This document shows, piece after piece, positions 34,655-43,894 of a stretch of DNA of 64,000 nt (positions within the stretch are counted from its first letter, which is position 1; each line of letters begins with the position of its first letter). The notes beneath the pieces were generated by a model, which was given only the letters and a program-made list of their open reading frames with translations, was not told the DNA's origin and searched no databases. Where the stretch lies: contig NZ_CP089391.1 of NCBI RefSeq assembly GCF_027594865.1, positions 2,510,501 through 2,574,500 on the forward strand. Reading direction: 5' to 3'. Both the position numbers and the translations under genes were made by a program. This DNA is from Bradyrhizobium xenonodulans (GTDB lineage: Bacteria > Pseudomonadota > Alphaproteobacteria > Rhizobiales > Xanthobacteraceae).

Positions 34655-34779
34655 CATCATCGCGGTGCCCTCGCCAAGATGCCGATGCGATCGGCTTGCG
34701 GCTGCGTCCGCGACATCTTGTCAGCATGAGATCTCGAGAATCCGGCAGCAATTCCGGTCTGGCTGAACCGGTGGTCCGC

Positions 34780-34909
34780 TTATCGTGGGCAACGAAGCGA
34801 GGCTGCGGTGAGCTCAGACGCTTTGGCGGCCTTAAGATTGATCGCCAGCTCGAACTTGGGCGTTACCTGAACCACCATTTGCTCGGCTTCTTGAACGACG
34901 GTCAGATCT
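34780..34909 (-). pseudogene. Remnant of an ABC transporter substrate-binding protein (ABC_sub_bind)
   Basis: A short minus-strand reading frame with an in-frame stop just upstream encodes EQMVVQVTPKFELAINLKAA, then KASELTAASLRCPR and a stop. In Bradyrhizobium ABC_sub_bind proteins, the last residues typically read like TKFELVINLKTAKALGL followed by about 15 more. Only the final piece survives here, without an open N-terminal part. Recognition is from memory of the family. Confidence 0.45.
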
Positions 34910-34999
34910 CAGGCTTGGGCAGTCTGGAGAAAAGCTCTCATGATCGCCCAGGAACTGCCCCGGCATCTCTTGACACTAGTCTACGGTCGGCCTATTTGA

Positions 35000-35019
35000 A
35001 TGAGCGAGCACATACTCAA
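35000..35019. promoter_or_regulatory. TetR operator candidate A
   Basis: ATGAGCGAGCACATACTCAA, a dyad with ATGAG and CTCA ends, nine bases before the tetR start. It aligns with the perfect 20-bp site at 35615-35634 at 14 of 20 positions. Confidence 0.55.
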
Positions 35020-35027
35020 TTATGGTT

Positions 35028-35597
35028 ATGGCCCGTCCTCTTAGTGAAGAAAAGCGTGAAGCAATCCTGGCAGCCGCGACCGAACTGGTCGCGAGGCTCG
35101 GAACCAGCGCGTCCACCGCCAAGATCGCGGATGCCGCCGGCCTTGGGGAAGGGACGCTATTTACCTATTTCCCGACCAAGGACGATCTGCTGAACCAGCT
35201 CTTGCTAGAGATCGAAACCTCCCTGGCGGAAGCCTTGTTCGCCTCCAGTAAGAGAAGCGGCACTCCACGCCAGCGCGTTCAGCGCATATGGGATTGCCTG
35301 ATCGAATGGGGCGCAGAGCACCCACTGCAACGTAAGGCAATGCGCCAGCTCAGGGTCTCGGACCGCATCAGCGCAGAGAATCGGCAGCGCTGCCACGCGC
35401 TGTTTCGCGATGCTCGCGAGACAATCGAGCAGAGCCTTTCCGGACGCGTCGATCCCGAACGCGCCTCTTTCTACATCGACACTGTCATGATGGGGCTGGC
35501 CGACATTGCGATCGAGGCGATCGCCGCGGCCCCCAAGCAACATGAGCATTTCAAGCAAGCCGGCTTCGATCTCTTTTGGAAAGGGGTCGCAGCGTGA
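35028..35597 (+). CDS. TetR family transcriptional regulator
   Basis: 189 residues from ATG 35028 (ATG 35022 is two codons earlier). The N-terminal HTH reads REAILAAATELVARLG, TAKIADAAGLGEGTLFTYFPTKDDLL, the standard TetR pattern. The C-terminal ligand domain (about 70-189) is of a group linked to oxidoreductases. A matching 20-bp operator lies both in front of its own start and just before the NmrA gene at 35653, so it likely represses itself and the two downstream genes. Confidence 0.92.
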   Translation: MARPLSEEKREAILAAATELVARLGTSASTAKIADAAGLGEGTLFTYFPTKDDLLNQLLLEIETSLAEALFASSKRSGTPRQRVQRIWDCLIEWGAEHPLQRKAMRQLRVSDRISAENRQRCHALFRDARETIEQSLSGRVDPERASFYIDTVMMGLADIAIEAIAAAPKQHEHFKQAGFDLFWKGVAA

Positions 35598-35614
35598 TTC
35601 GCTTTGCGATTTAA

Positions 35615-35634
35615 ATGAGTATGTACTTACTCAT
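35615..35634. promoter_or_regulatory. TetR operator candidate B
   Basis: ATGAGTA (35615-35621) and TACTCAT (35628-35634) are perfect 7-bp arms around TGTACT. The site is 18 bases before the NmrA gene start and resembles the element at 35000-35019. Confidence 0.65.
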
Positions 35635-35652
35635 CTAACCCGGGAGTTACAT

Positions 35653-36621
35653 GTGACAACGAGGAAAACGATAGCTGTCGTGGGTGCCACCGGCGCCCAA
35701 GGCGGTGGACTGGCCCGCGCCATCCTGAATAATCCGGATGGTCCCTTCCAACTACGCGCACTGACGCGGAAAACCGGATCGGACAAAGCGACCGAGCTTG
35801 CCCGGCTTGGAGCCGAGGTCGTCGAGACCGACATCGACGACCTCCGGAGCCTGAACCGCGCGTTTGAGGGCGCGCATGGCGCTTTCTGCATCACCAACTT
35901 CGGGGAATACTATTCGCCCGAGAGGGAGCTCGCTCAAGCGGCGCAGATGGCCGAAGCAGCGAAAGAGGCTGGGCTGTCCCACGTCATCTGGTCGACGCTC
36001 GAAGACACGCGCAAATTTGTGGCTCTGAGCGACGACCGACTTCCCACGCTCATGGGCAAATACAAACTACCGCAGGCCGACGGCAAGGGCGAAGCCGATC
36101 GGGAGTTCATCGTCCGCGAGGTGCCAACGACGTTCCTGCTCACGTCGTTCTACTGGGAGAACTTCATCCACCATGGCCTGGGCCCGAAGAGAGGCCCGGA
36201 CGGCGTGCTCAACCTTGCGATTCCGATGGGCAACAGGAAACTGCCGGGCATTGCCGTCGAGGACATCGGCAAGTGCGCCTATGGCATCTTCGAGCGCGGC
36301 AGCGAGTACATCGGCAAGACCGTTGGTGTGGCCGGCGGGCACCTGACCGGCGAAGAGATGGCCGCAGCGTTTGCCACGGTGGGGGGAGAGGACGTGCGCT
36401 ACAGCGCCGTCCCTATCGAGGCTTATCGCAACGCCGGTTTTCCGGGTGCGGACATCATGGCCAACACTTTCCAATTCCAGCACGACTTCAACGAACATTA
36501 CTGCGCCGCGCGGAGCATCGGAGAAAGCAGGGCACTCAACCCCGCGCTCCTGAGCTTCGAACGGTGGCTTGCCCTGAACAAGAAGCGCATCCCGATCGAG
36601 CCCCGACAGGCCGATGCTTGA
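35653..36621 (+). CDS. NmrA/HSCARG family NAD(P)-binding protein
   Basis: 322 residues from GTG 35653; CGGGAG lies upstream and the ATG at 35651 is out of frame. The Rossmann motif TIAVVGATGAQGGGLARAI near the N-terminus and the THIDDLRSLNRAF-type region, here DIDDLRSLNRAFEGAHGAF, match the atypical short-chain dehydrogenase family NmrA/HSCARG, which bind NADPH as a redox sensor or reduce small substrates. The catalytic Tyr of classical SDRs is absent. It is preceded by an inverted-repeat TetR operator. Confidence 0.88.
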   Translation: MTTRKTIAVVGATGAQGGGLARAILNNPDGPFQLRALTRKTGSDKATELARLGAEVVETDIDDLRSLNRAFEGAHGAFCITNFGEYYSPERELAQAAQMAEAAKEAGLSHVIWSTLEDTRKFVALSDDRLPTLMGKYKLPQADGKGEADREFIVREVPTTFLLTSFYWENFIHHGLGPKRGPDGVLNLAIPMGNRKLPGIAVEDIGKCAYGIFERGSEYIGKTVGVAGGHLTGEEMAAAFATVGGEDVRYSAVPIEAYRNAGFPGADIMANTFQFQHDFNEHYCAARSIGESRALNPALLSFERWLALNKKRIPIEPRQADA

Positions 36622-36675
36622 CCTCGACGTTGTCTTGGACGCCGGCCAGCGAGACACCATGCAAGGAATTCCACC

Positions 36676-37377
36676 ATGGCAATGAAGCAAGTGATCGAAG
36701 ACGTGCACGTCGTCCCGATGGGAGGCGTCAACGCCTTCCTGATCGAGAGCGACGACGGATTGACGCTCATCGACGCCGGTTTCGCCGGTAAGGAGGCGGC
36801 CATATTCGAGGCAATTCGCGAACTTGGCCATTCGCCCGATCAGCTCAAGCACCTGATCCTCACTCACGGACATCCCGATCACATCGGGGGCGCCGCCGCG
36901 GTCGTGCGGGAAACCGGTGCGAGGACCTACATGCACCCGCTAGATATTTCGCTAGCCGAGAGCGGCGGGCCTTTTCGGCCCATGACGGGAGTTGGTTTGT
37001 TACGGCAAGTGATGTGCAGATTGTTCTACGATCCCGATCAGCGGGTGCCGCCAGTGGCTATCGACCACCCTTTGAGAGATGGAGATATCCTGCCCATCGC
37101 TGGAGGTATCGAAGTCATCCATATTCCCGGACATTGCGCGGGACAGGTCGCACTGCTGTGGCGTTCGGGACGCATGCTCTTCGCAGGTGACGTCTGCATG
37201 AACTTCATGGGCCTCGGCGATCCCATGGGCTTCGAAAGTTTGGAGAACGGTCGCGCAAGCCAACGTAAACTTTCCCGTCTCTCATTCGATGCTGCGGGAT
37301 TTGGTCACGGCAGTCCTATCGCCAAAGATGCGTCGACGCGTTTCCGTAACAAGTGGGGTGACACATCGTCTGCTTGA
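36676..37377 (+). CDS. Metallo-beta-lactamase fold hydrolase
   Basis: 233 residues. The zinc site reads LILTHGHPDHIGGAAA (H-x-H-x-D-H), with IPGHCAGQVAL and LFAGDVCMNF giving the later His and Asp. This is a glyoxalase II-like or lactonase-like fold with several possible substrates. It follows the NmrA gene by 54 bases, probably in one operon under TetR. The C-terminal GHGSPIAKDA carries the last His. Confidence 0.88.
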   Translation: MAMKQVIEDVHVVPMGGVNAFLIESDDGLTLIDAGFAGKEAAIFEAIRELGHSPDQLKHLILTHGHPDHIGGAAAVVRETGARTYMHPLDISLAESGGPFRPMTGVGLLRQVMCRLFYDPDQRVPPVAIDHPLRDGDILPIAGGIEVIHIPGHCAGQVALLWRSGRMLFAGDVCMNFMGLGDPMGFESLENGRASQRKLSRLSFDAAGFGHGSPIAKDASTRFRNKWGDTSSA

Positions 37378-37883
37378 TATAGGAGAGCGCCCGCTCTGGG
37401 GCGCTTGCGGATATCATAGGAGCGAGCGCTAAGGCGGGCGGCCTCGCTGGGATATGCCAGCGCTTTTGTCTCAGACTGAATTGCAAGCGCATCGCGAGTC
37501 CAGCTCGGCCGGCTATCCAAATTCAATTCTGGTCGAACTGGTACGACGGCCTCGCTTGTCGTTGGAAACAATACCGATCCTCTGATCATGGCAGTCCTCT
37601 GCTCCGACATGAAAAAACCCGCGCCGGATTTCTCCGCGCGGGTGTTACGAACTTTTCGATGATGCCATTCTGCCAGTGTTTTGCCCGACGTGTCAAAACG
37701 GAAGTTCCGCGCGGTCCGAGCGGCGCATCCGACGGATTAGCGTCAAGGCGAGATCAGGAAAGTGCGAAGCGGTTTTCCGTACCGACTGCTCAAACAAAAA
37801 GAGCCCATGATTTCAACGCCCCCGCTACTGTGCATGGGGTTGTTTTCGCGCTTTTGGTTTCGCGTTGTTGAAACGCCGGTCCC
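37378..37883. other. 506-base gap with a terminator and a short palindrome
   Basis: No supported gene. It contains the terminator at 37611-37643 and a short inverted sequence GGAAAGTGCGAAGCGGTTTTCC (37757-37778), a type of small repeat seen between rhizobial genes. A further stretch near 37828 (TACTGTGCATGGGGTTGTTT) has no clear role. Confidence 0.55.
37611..37643 (-). terminator. Rho-independent terminator of the PBP1a/DUF1214/DUF1254 transcript
   Basis: ACCCGCGC (37617-37624) pairs with GCGCGGGT (37636-37643), with GGA/TCC inside. Read on the minus strand the stem is followed by a run of six T (37612-37617). It sits 240 bases after the stop of the last minus-strand gene at 37884. Confidence 0.7.
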
Positions 37884-38468
37884 TCACCGCCGGCCGCGCG
37901 GGGCCTCGGCCTTGGCCGGCGCTTCGGTCTGCGGCGCGCAGGTCGCAGCGGCAAGCGTTGCCTGCGCCTGCGGCATCAGGCCGGGCTCGGCGGCGAGCGC
38001 CTTCATCACGATCAGACCCGTCGTGCTCGGAGAGTCGATGATCAGGCGGTCGGCGGCGGTGACCTCTTCGTCCTCGGGCAGCTCGTTGTGCTGCGCTTCC
38101 GTCATCAGGTCGAGCTCGATCACCTTGCGGCCCGCCGAGCGGTCGTTGATGGCGTAATAGGCGATCTCGTTGCGGGTGTAGAACGACACCGAGGTGTAGG
38201 CCTGGCTCACCGGCACGGTCAGCTTGATCGGCCCGCTCGACAGGTCGTAGCGGCAGATCGCGAGCGCGAAGGCCGGGTCCATGAACGGCATCGGCGAGGT
38301 GCTGGGATCGGCGAGGGGAAGCTGGGTGACGCCGTTGACCTTGGTCATCGGCGTCAGCCGCGAATAGGCGTCCTGCGTCGCGATCCGCGGCAGCGCCAGC
38401 ACGCTGACGAGATGGACCACGAGGCCCAGCACCACGCCGGCGACGATGGTGAAGAGCAGCCGGATCAT
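37884..38468 (-). CDS. DUF1254 domain-containing membrane-anchored protein
   Basis: 194 residues. One N-terminal membrane segment (LLFTIVAGVVLGLVVHLVSV) precedes the DUF1254 region: AYSRLTPMTKVNGVTQLPLA, DPAFALAICRYDLSSGPIKL, AYTSVSFYTRNEIAYYAIND. In many bacteria DUF1254 and DUF1214 are two halves of one protein; here they are separate adjacent genes. It starts inside the last codons of the upstream DUF1214 gene (four-base overlap). Function unknown, likely periplasmic side of the inner membrane. Confidence 0.85.
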   Translation of the reverse strand: MIRLLFTIVAGVVLGLVVHLVSVLALPRIATQDAYSRLTPMTKVNGVTQLPLADPSTSPMPFMDPAFALAICRYDLSSGPIKLTVPVSQAYTSVSFYTRNEIAYYAINDRSAGRKVIELDLMTEAQHNELPEDEEVTAADRLIIDSPSTTGLIVMKALAAEPGLMPQAQATLAAATCAPQTEAPAKAEAPRGRR

Positions 38469-39043
38469 GAGCAGCCCACCGTCTTGATCGTGGGCATCGG
38501 CGCATCGCGCTGGGTGCGGGTCGCGACCCCGACCGGCGTGTCGTAGAGGCGCAGCATCAGCGCGTAGCGCTCGATGCCGCCGGTCGGCAGCCAGTTGCCG
38601 GCGCGCGAGCGCGAGGCGATGCGGATCTCGAACGAGCCGTCGGACCCCCGCAAGATCTCCTGGCTGGTGAAGCCGTAGCGCTGCAGCGAATTGGCGACGA
38701 GGTGGCCCTTGCGGTCGTACAGCGTCAGCGTCCAGAACCGCGCCGGCGGCGTCACGCCGGAGACAATCACGTCGCAGCGGCCGTCGAGCGCCTTCTTCTT
38801 CTCGTCGGCGGTCGCGGTGAAGGCGACGCCGTCGCCGGTGCCGATCGGCAGCTCGCCGTTGCGCACGATGGTGGCGCGCGAATAGGGATCGACGTCCGCA
38901 GTGCCGGTGCGTGGGCGCGCGGTCCAGGGGCCGATGGTCAGCGCGCCGATCTCGGTGCCGCGCGTCGTCGTCATCCAGGTCGCGCCGACGCCGACCACGC
39001 TCGCGAGCAGAAGGGCCGTCAATGTGATCAGGATCAGCCGCAC
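38465..39043 (-). CDS. DUF1214 domain-containing membrane-anchored protein
   Basis: 192 residues. N-terminal membrane anchor (LITLTALLLASVVGVGATW), then the DUF1214 core: TADVDPYSRATIVRNGELPI, RFWTLTLYDRKGHLVANSLQ, RYALMLRLYDTP. Encoded just before DUF1254 with a four-base overlap, so their products are made together and probably form one functional pair. Ten bases separate it from the PBP1a gene upstream on the same strand, implying one transcript and a possible envelope role. Confidence 0.85.
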   Translation of the reverse strand: MRLILITLTALLLASVVGVGATWMTTTRGTEIGALTIGPWTARPRTGTADVDPYSRATIVRNGELPIGTGDGVAFTATADEKKKALDGRCDVIVSGVTPPARFWTLTLYDRKGHLVANSLQRYGFTSQEILRGSDGSFEIRIASRSRAGNWLPTGGIERYALMLRLYDTPVGVATRTQRDAPMPTIKTVGCS

Positions 39044-39052
39044 TTGTTTCGA

Positions 39053-41341
39053 TCAGTTCTTGCGCGGGGCGGAGGCGTTCGCATTCTCTTCCGCATAGTT
39101 CTGCGGGAAGGCGAGTGCGCTCGTCGACGACGCCGGCTTGGCCGCCTTGGTGTCGTTGCTGGTTGATTTGGTCGCGGTCTTGGCGGCGTCATCCAGAAGC
39201 TTCTCGACGCGCACCAGGATGTCGGCACCGCGCTTGGTCAGCACGGGCGGGGGGCCGGGCTTGGTCTCCAGCACCTTCGGTGCCGCATTGGCCTGCGCGT
39301 TGGCGATCTGTTGCGGCGGCAGCTTCTGGCCCATGCCGATGCCGGGAATTTCCCGGACCTCGACGCCCTGATGCGCCGCGACCATGATGTCGTGCCAGGT
39401 CTGCGCCGGCAGCGAGCCGCCGGTCATGCGGTTGGTCGGCGAGTAGTCGTCATTGCCGTACCAGACCGCGCAGCTGAAATTGCCGGTGTAGCCGACGAAC
39501 CAGGCGTCCCGATAAGCATTCGTCGTGCCGGTCTTGCCTGCGGTCGGGATGCCGTCGAGCGCGGCGCGGCGTGCGGTGCCTTCGCTGACGACGTGGCTCA
39601 TCATGCCGGCCATGTCGGCGGCGATGTTCGCAGGGATCGCCTGCCGCGGCTTCGGGCCGTCGCGGTCCCAGCGCCAGACGAGATCGCCGGCGCCGGTGCG
39701 CACCTCCAGCACCGAATGCGGCGTCACGGACTTGCCCCGGTTCGGGAAGGTCACATAGGCGACGGCGTGCTCCATCACGGTGACTTCGTCTGAGCCGATC
39801 GGCATCGACGGCGTGTCGGGCAGCGGCGCCTTGAGGCCGAAGCGGCGCGCGACCTCGACGATCTTGGCGCGCCCGACCTTGGCCGGGTTCTGCGCCTTGG
39901 GCTCGTTTCTCTGGCCGATCGCGATCGACAGCTTCACCGGCACGACGTTGATCGAGCGCGTGATCGCCTGCGTCAGCGTCACCGAACCGGAATAGGAATG
40001 GCCATAGTTCTGCGGACACCAATTTCCGATGCAGACCGGGCCGTCGACCACGATCGAGTTCGGCGTGAAGCCGTTCAGCAGCGCCGTGGTGTAGACGTAA
40101 GGCTTGAACGATGATCCTGGCTGGCGATAGGCGTCGGTGGCGCGGTTGAACTGGCTCGCGCCGTAATCGCGGCCACCGACCATGGCGCGGATGCCGCCGT
40201 CGAGATCGGAGACGACGGTCGCAGCCTGCGTTGCGTGGTAGTCGCGGCCGAACTGGCGCAGCTGGTTCTCGATCGCGTCTTCCGCGGCCTTCTGCACGTT
40301 GGTGTCGATCGCAAGGCGCACCACGAAGACGCGCTCGGTGTAGGACTTCGGGAAAGTGTCGACCAGCTTGCGCATCTCGTCGAAGGCGTAGTCGAGATAG
40401 TAGTTCGGCGAGGCCTCGTCGCGGCGGTCGACGGCGAAGGCTGGATTGCGGCGGGCGCCGAACACCTGGCCCTCGGTCATGAAGCCGGCATCGACGAGGT
40501 TGTCGAGCACGACGTTGGCGCGGGCACGGGCGGCAGGCAGGTTGATGTGCGGCGCGTACTTCGTCGGCGCCTTGAACAGGCCGGCGAGCATCGCGGCCTC
40601 CGCCAGCGTCACGTCGCGCGCGGATTTGTTGAAGTAGAAATGCGCGGCGCCGTCGACGCCGAAGGTGCCGCCGCCCATATAGGCGCGGTCCAGATACAGC
40701 TTGAGGATCTCGTTCTTGGTCAGGCGCCATTCCAGCCAGACCGCGAGGAAGGCCTCGTTGACCTTGCGCTCGATGGTGCGCTCGTTGCTCAGGAACAGGT
40801 TTTTCGCGAGCTGCTGGGTGATCGAGGAGCCGCCCTGGCGGACGCCGCCGGCCTGCGCGTTGGTGACGAGCGCGCGCGCGGTGCCGGCGATGTCGATGCC
40901 GAAATGCTCGTAGAAGCGGCGGTCTTCGGTCGCCAGCGTCGCCTTGATCAGCACGTCTGGAAAATCTTCCAGCGGGATCGAGTCGTTGTGCTTGATGCCG
41001 CGGCTGCCGATCGGGTTGCCGTAGCGGTCGAGGAAGCTCACCGCGAGGTCGGACTTCTTCAGCCAGTCCTCGTCCGCGGTCTCGCGGAAGGCGGGGATGG
41101 CGAGCGTGAGCATCACGACCAGGCCGCCGAGGCCGAGGGTCGCGGCTTCCGACAGCGGCTCGATGAACACCCAGCGCTTCCAGCGCCCGACATAGAACCG
41201 GTCCATGAAGGTCGAGTAGCGCTCGTAGAGCTCGCGGATGCCCTTGGCCGAGGAGAACAGCGAGGAATCAATGCGCGCGTCGAGGTCCAGAAAGAAATTC
41301 CGGACGCGGCTCTTCCAGTTGGATGGTGTGTTCTGGACCAC
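39053..41341 (-). CDS. mrcA: PBP1A-family bifunctional transglycosylase/transpeptidase
   Basis: About 762 residues from GTG 41339-41341 (start uncertain; a site AAGGG lies upstream). One membrane helix (about 65-85) precedes the GT51 glycosyltransferase domain with ATEDRRFYEHFGID (catalytic Glu) and QGGSSITQQLAKNLFL, then the penicillin-binding transpeptidase domain with the active Ser in PGSSFKPYVY, the SIN motif in TRSINVVP, and KTGTTN. It polymerises and cross-links peptidoglycan in the periplasm. The C-terminal about 90 residues are Ala/Lys/Thr-rich and flexible. First gene of the transcript ending at 37884. Confidence 0.93.
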   Translation of the reverse strand: MVQNTPSNWKSRVRNFFLDLDARIDSSLFSSAKGIRELYERYSTFMDRFYVGRWKRWVFIEPLSEAATLGLGGLVVMLTLAIPAFRETADEDWLKKSDLAVSFLDRYGNPIGSRGIKHNDSIPLEDFPDVLIKATLATEDRRFYEHFGIDIAGTARALVTNAQAGGVRQGGSSITQQLAKNLFLSNERTIERKVNEAFLAVWLEWRLTKNEILKLYLDRAYMGGGTFGVDGAAHFYFNKSARDVTLAEAAMLAGLFKAPTKYAPHINLPAARARANVVLDNLVDAGFMTEGQVFGARRNPAFAVDRRDEASPNYYLDYAFDEMRKLVDTFPKSYTERVFVVRLAIDTNVQKAAEDAIENQLRQFGRDYHATQAATVVSDLDGGIRAMVGGRDYGASQFNRATDAYRQPGSSFKPYVYTTALLNGFTPNSIVVDGPVCIGNWCPQNYGHSYSGSVTLTQAITRSINVVPVKLSIAIGQRNEPKAQNPAKVGRAKIVEVARRFGLKAPLPDTPSMPIGSDEVTVMEHAVAYVTFPNRGKSVTPHSVLEVRTGAGDLVWRWDRDGPKPRQAIPANIAADMAGMMSHVVSEGTARRAALDGIPTAGKTGTTNAYRDAWFVGYTGNFSCAVWYGNDDYSPTNRMTGGSLPAQTWHDIMVAAHQGVEVREIPGIGMGQKLPPQQIANAQANAAPKVLETKPGPPPVLTKRGADILVRVEKLLDDAAKTATKSTSNDTKAAKPASSTSALAFPQNYAEENANASAPRKN

Positions 41342-41635
41342 CTGGAACCCTTGAGGCTCGGTTCGACAGCGTTCAAGCACCCGGCCGGGGCGGCACCGAG
41401 ACGTCTTGCGGGAATGTTGCGGCAAACCCAAGGCGCCCGGCAAGCGTCCGAGGGGACTTGCTGTTCCTTCTAGCCGAGCAGGGCCTATAAACCAATGGTC
41501 AGGCTCGCGATTTTGAACAACAGGCCTAATTGACCCCGGTTCATTACGGGCCTCGCGGAGGCGTCGCTTGCGGCACCAGGGCCGCACGCCCTAGATGGCG
41601 TCAGCCGTAGCTCTTTCGAACCCTTGTTGAGGCGC

Positions 41636-42151
41636 ATGACCGCAGCTCCCAAACGACCATCAGGCCAGGAAGAATTCTTCTGGAAAACCAAGACGTTGGA
41701 GCAGCTGTCGGCGGCCGAATGGGAAAGCCTGTGCGACGGCTGCGGCCGCTGCTGCCTGAACAAGCTCGAGGACGAGGACACCGGCGACATCTATTTCACC
41801 CATGTCGGCTGCAAGCTGCTCGATGCCGGCACCTGCGGCTGCAAGGATTACCCGAATCGTTCCGCCAAGGTTCCGGACTGCGTCCGCCTGACCCCGGCCA
41901 ATGTCCGCACCCTGAACTGGCTGCCGCCGAGCTGCGGCTACAAGCTCGTCGCCGAAGGGCGCGATCTCTATTGGTGGCATCCGCTGATCTCCGGCGATCC
42001 CAACACCGTGCATGAGGCCGGCGTCTCCGTGCGCGGCCGGGTCGAGGGCAGCGAAGAGGAGATCCCGGACGAGGAGCTAGAGCACCACATCGTGCAATGG
42101 CCGGCGCAGCTGCCGAAACGGGCACGCCTGAAGCGACGCCCGAAGGACTGA
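41636..42151 (+). CDS. YcgN/UPF0260 cysteine cluster protein
   Basis: 171 residues from ATG 41636. The cysteine motif [14 protein letters not shown], followed by [24 protein letters not shown] and [19 protein letters not shown], is the UPF0260/YcgN signature; it could bind zinc or an Fe-S cluster. Widely conserved in proteobacteria, function unknown. The C-terminal tail is Arg/Lys-rich. It is transcribed away from the PBP1a gene and stands alone. Confidence 0.93.
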   Translation: MTAAPKRPSGQEEFFWKTKTLEQLSAAEWESLCDGCGRCCLNKLEDEDTGDIYFTHVGCKLLDAGTCGCKDYPNRSAKVPDCVRLTPANVRTLNWLPPSCGYKLVAEGRDLYWWHPLISGDPNTVHEAGVSVRGRVEGSEEEIPDEELEHHIVQWPAQLPKRARLKRRPKD

Positions 42152-42306
42152 TCTGCCGTCCGGCCCGGTTCACGTCTGCGCGATGACCCGGCGGTGGGAT
42201 GCACCCATGCGCCGCGGTGCCTGCCCGAGAAGAACATTCTTCCCTACATTCTCGGCATAGAACGAATCCTTCGCGGCGTTGCGCCGCCTCACGGCTTCCG
42301 ATCGAG

Positions 42307-43890
42307 ATGAACAAGTTCGACCGGCAGAGTAGTTCTGCCGACATTCAGGCGTTGCCTGACGATATCGCAGACGAGCTGTCGCGCCTTCCGAGCGAGGTCT
42401 TGAGCGTCGATGACGCGCCCTCGCTCGCGCCGCCGGCGCCGCTGTCCCAGGACGAAGTCCGGACCATCGTCATCAGCCTGATGGTCACGATGTTCCTCGC
42501 GGCACTCGACCAGACCATCGTGGCGACCGCGCTGCCGACCATCGGGCGCCAATTCCAGGATGTTTCGAACCTGTCCTGGGTCATCACCGCCTATCTGCTC
42601 GCCTCGACAGCCGTTGCGCCGGTGTTCGGCACCCTGAGCGACATCTACGGCCGCAAGGCCATGATCATCACCTCGCTGAGCCTGTTCGTCGCAGGCTCCG
42701 TGTTGTGCGCGATCGCCCCGAACATGCCGATGCTGATTCTGGCGCGCGGCCTGCAGGGCCTCGGCGGCGGCGGCATCATGCCTGTCGTGCAGACCGTGAT
42801 CTCCGACGTCGTCTCACCGCGCGAGCGCGGGCAGTACCAGGCCTATTTCTCCAGCGTGTGGATGGTCGGCGGCATCCTCGGTCCGGTGATCGGCGGCGTG
42901 TTCGCCGAGCATCTGCACTGGTCGATGATCTTCTGGATCAACCTGCCGATCGCGGCCGCCGCCATCGTGATGCTGCTGCCGAAGATGAAGAAGATCCCGG
43001 TGTTCCACCGCAAGCGCAAGGTCGACTGGCTCGGCGGCGTCTTATTGATGGCCTCCGCGGTTGTCTTCATGCTGGTGCTGACCTGGGGCGGCACGCGTTT
43101 TCCGTGGCTGTCGCCGACTGTGATTGCGATGGTGGGCGGCGCCGTCGCGCTCGCGGTCACCTTCGTCTGGCACGCGCGCCGCGCCGACGAGCCGTTCCTG
43201 CCGCTGAAGCTGCTGACGGGATCGGTCGCGCCGTTCGCGCTGACGGCCGGCGGCTGCGGCTTAGGGGCGATCACGGGTCTCACCGTGCAGCTGCCGCTCT
43301 ATTACGAGCAGGTCTATCACCTCAGCGCCAGCGAGGCGGGTCTTGCACTGATCCCGCTCGCGGCGGTCTCGACTTGCGGCGCGGCGATCGCCGGCCGTAC
43401 CATGGCGCGCGCCAAGCATTACAAGCGCGTCGCGATCGTCGGCACGTCCTGGGCCGCGCTGTGCGGCCTCGGCCTCACGCTGACCACCCTGCCGCTGTGG
43501 GGCCTCTTGACGCTAATGGCCGCGTTCGCGCTCGGGCTCGGTACGACCTTCCCGGTCTGCGTGGTCTCGCTGCAGAACTCGGTGGCGCGTCCGCAAGTCG
43601 GCACCATCACGGGTGCGATGAACTTCTTCCGCTCGCTGATGTCCTCGTTCACGGTCGCGGCCTTCGCGGCGATCCTGCTGATCGCGCTCGGCGCCGACGT
43701 TCCGCTGGCCGGCGAGCATCATGCCGCCGGTGCCGTCGCCATTCCCGCCGACGACATGCGCCACGCCTTCCGCTACGTCTTCGGTGCCGCGACCGCGCTG
43801 ATGACCACCGCCGCGCTCTGCCTCATCATGATGGAGGAGCGGCCGCTGGCCGGCCCCACCGTCACCAAGCACGTCGAGATGGCGGAGTAG
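42307..43890 (+). CDS. DHA2 (EmrB/QacA-type) MFS drug-efflux transporter
   Basis: 527 residues from ATG 42307. A about 45-residue acidic tail precedes fourteen transmembrane helices. Diagnostic motifs: LDQTIVATALPTIGRQF (motif D1), the loop FGTLSDIYGRKAMI (motif A) and GLGGGGIMPVVQTVI, followed by RGQYQAYFSSVWMVGGILGP (motif C). These pump drugs or toxic metabolites with proton antiport. No adaptor (EmrA) or regulator is adjacent; substrate unknown. The end is four bases from the convergent kinase pseudogene. Confidence 0.92.
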   Translation: MNKFDRQSSSADIQALPDDIADELSRLPSEVLSVDDAPSLAPPAPLSQDEVRTIVISLMVTMFLAALDQTIVATALPTIGRQFQDVSNLSWVITAYLLASTAVAPVFGTLSDIYGRKAMIITSLSLFVAGSVLCAIAPNMPMLILARGLQGLGGGGIMPVVQTVISDVVSPRERGQYQAYFSSVWMVGGILGPVIGGVFAEHLHWSMIFWINLPIAAAAIVMLLPKMKKIPVFHRKRKVDWLGGVLLMASAVVFMLVLTWGGTRFPWLSPTVIAMVGGAVALAVTFVWHARRADEPFLPLKLLTGSVAPFALTAGGCGLGAITGLTVQLPLYYEQVYHLSASEAGLALIPLAAVSTCGAAIAGRTMARAKHYKRVAIVGTSWAALCGLGLTLTTLPLWGLLTLMAAFALGLGTTFPVCVVSLQNSVARPQVGTITGAMNFFRSLMSSFTVAAFAAILLIALGADVPLAGEHHAAGAVAIPADDMRHAFRYVFGAATALMTTAALCLIMMEERPLAGPTVTKHVEMAE

Positions 43891-43894
43891 GGGG

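Larger units (their letters stand above)
34655..35021. other. Intergenic region between divergent genes with a gene relic
   Basis: No intact gene. It holds the operator listed above, the ABC substrate-binding protein relic (34780-34909, minus strand), and the TetR-type operator just before 35022. Confidence 0.55.

Noticed and set aside
37305..37610. 101-codon minus-strand frame overlapping the metallo-hydrolase end
   Set aside because: It runs antisense to a real gene and shows no domain or ribosome site.
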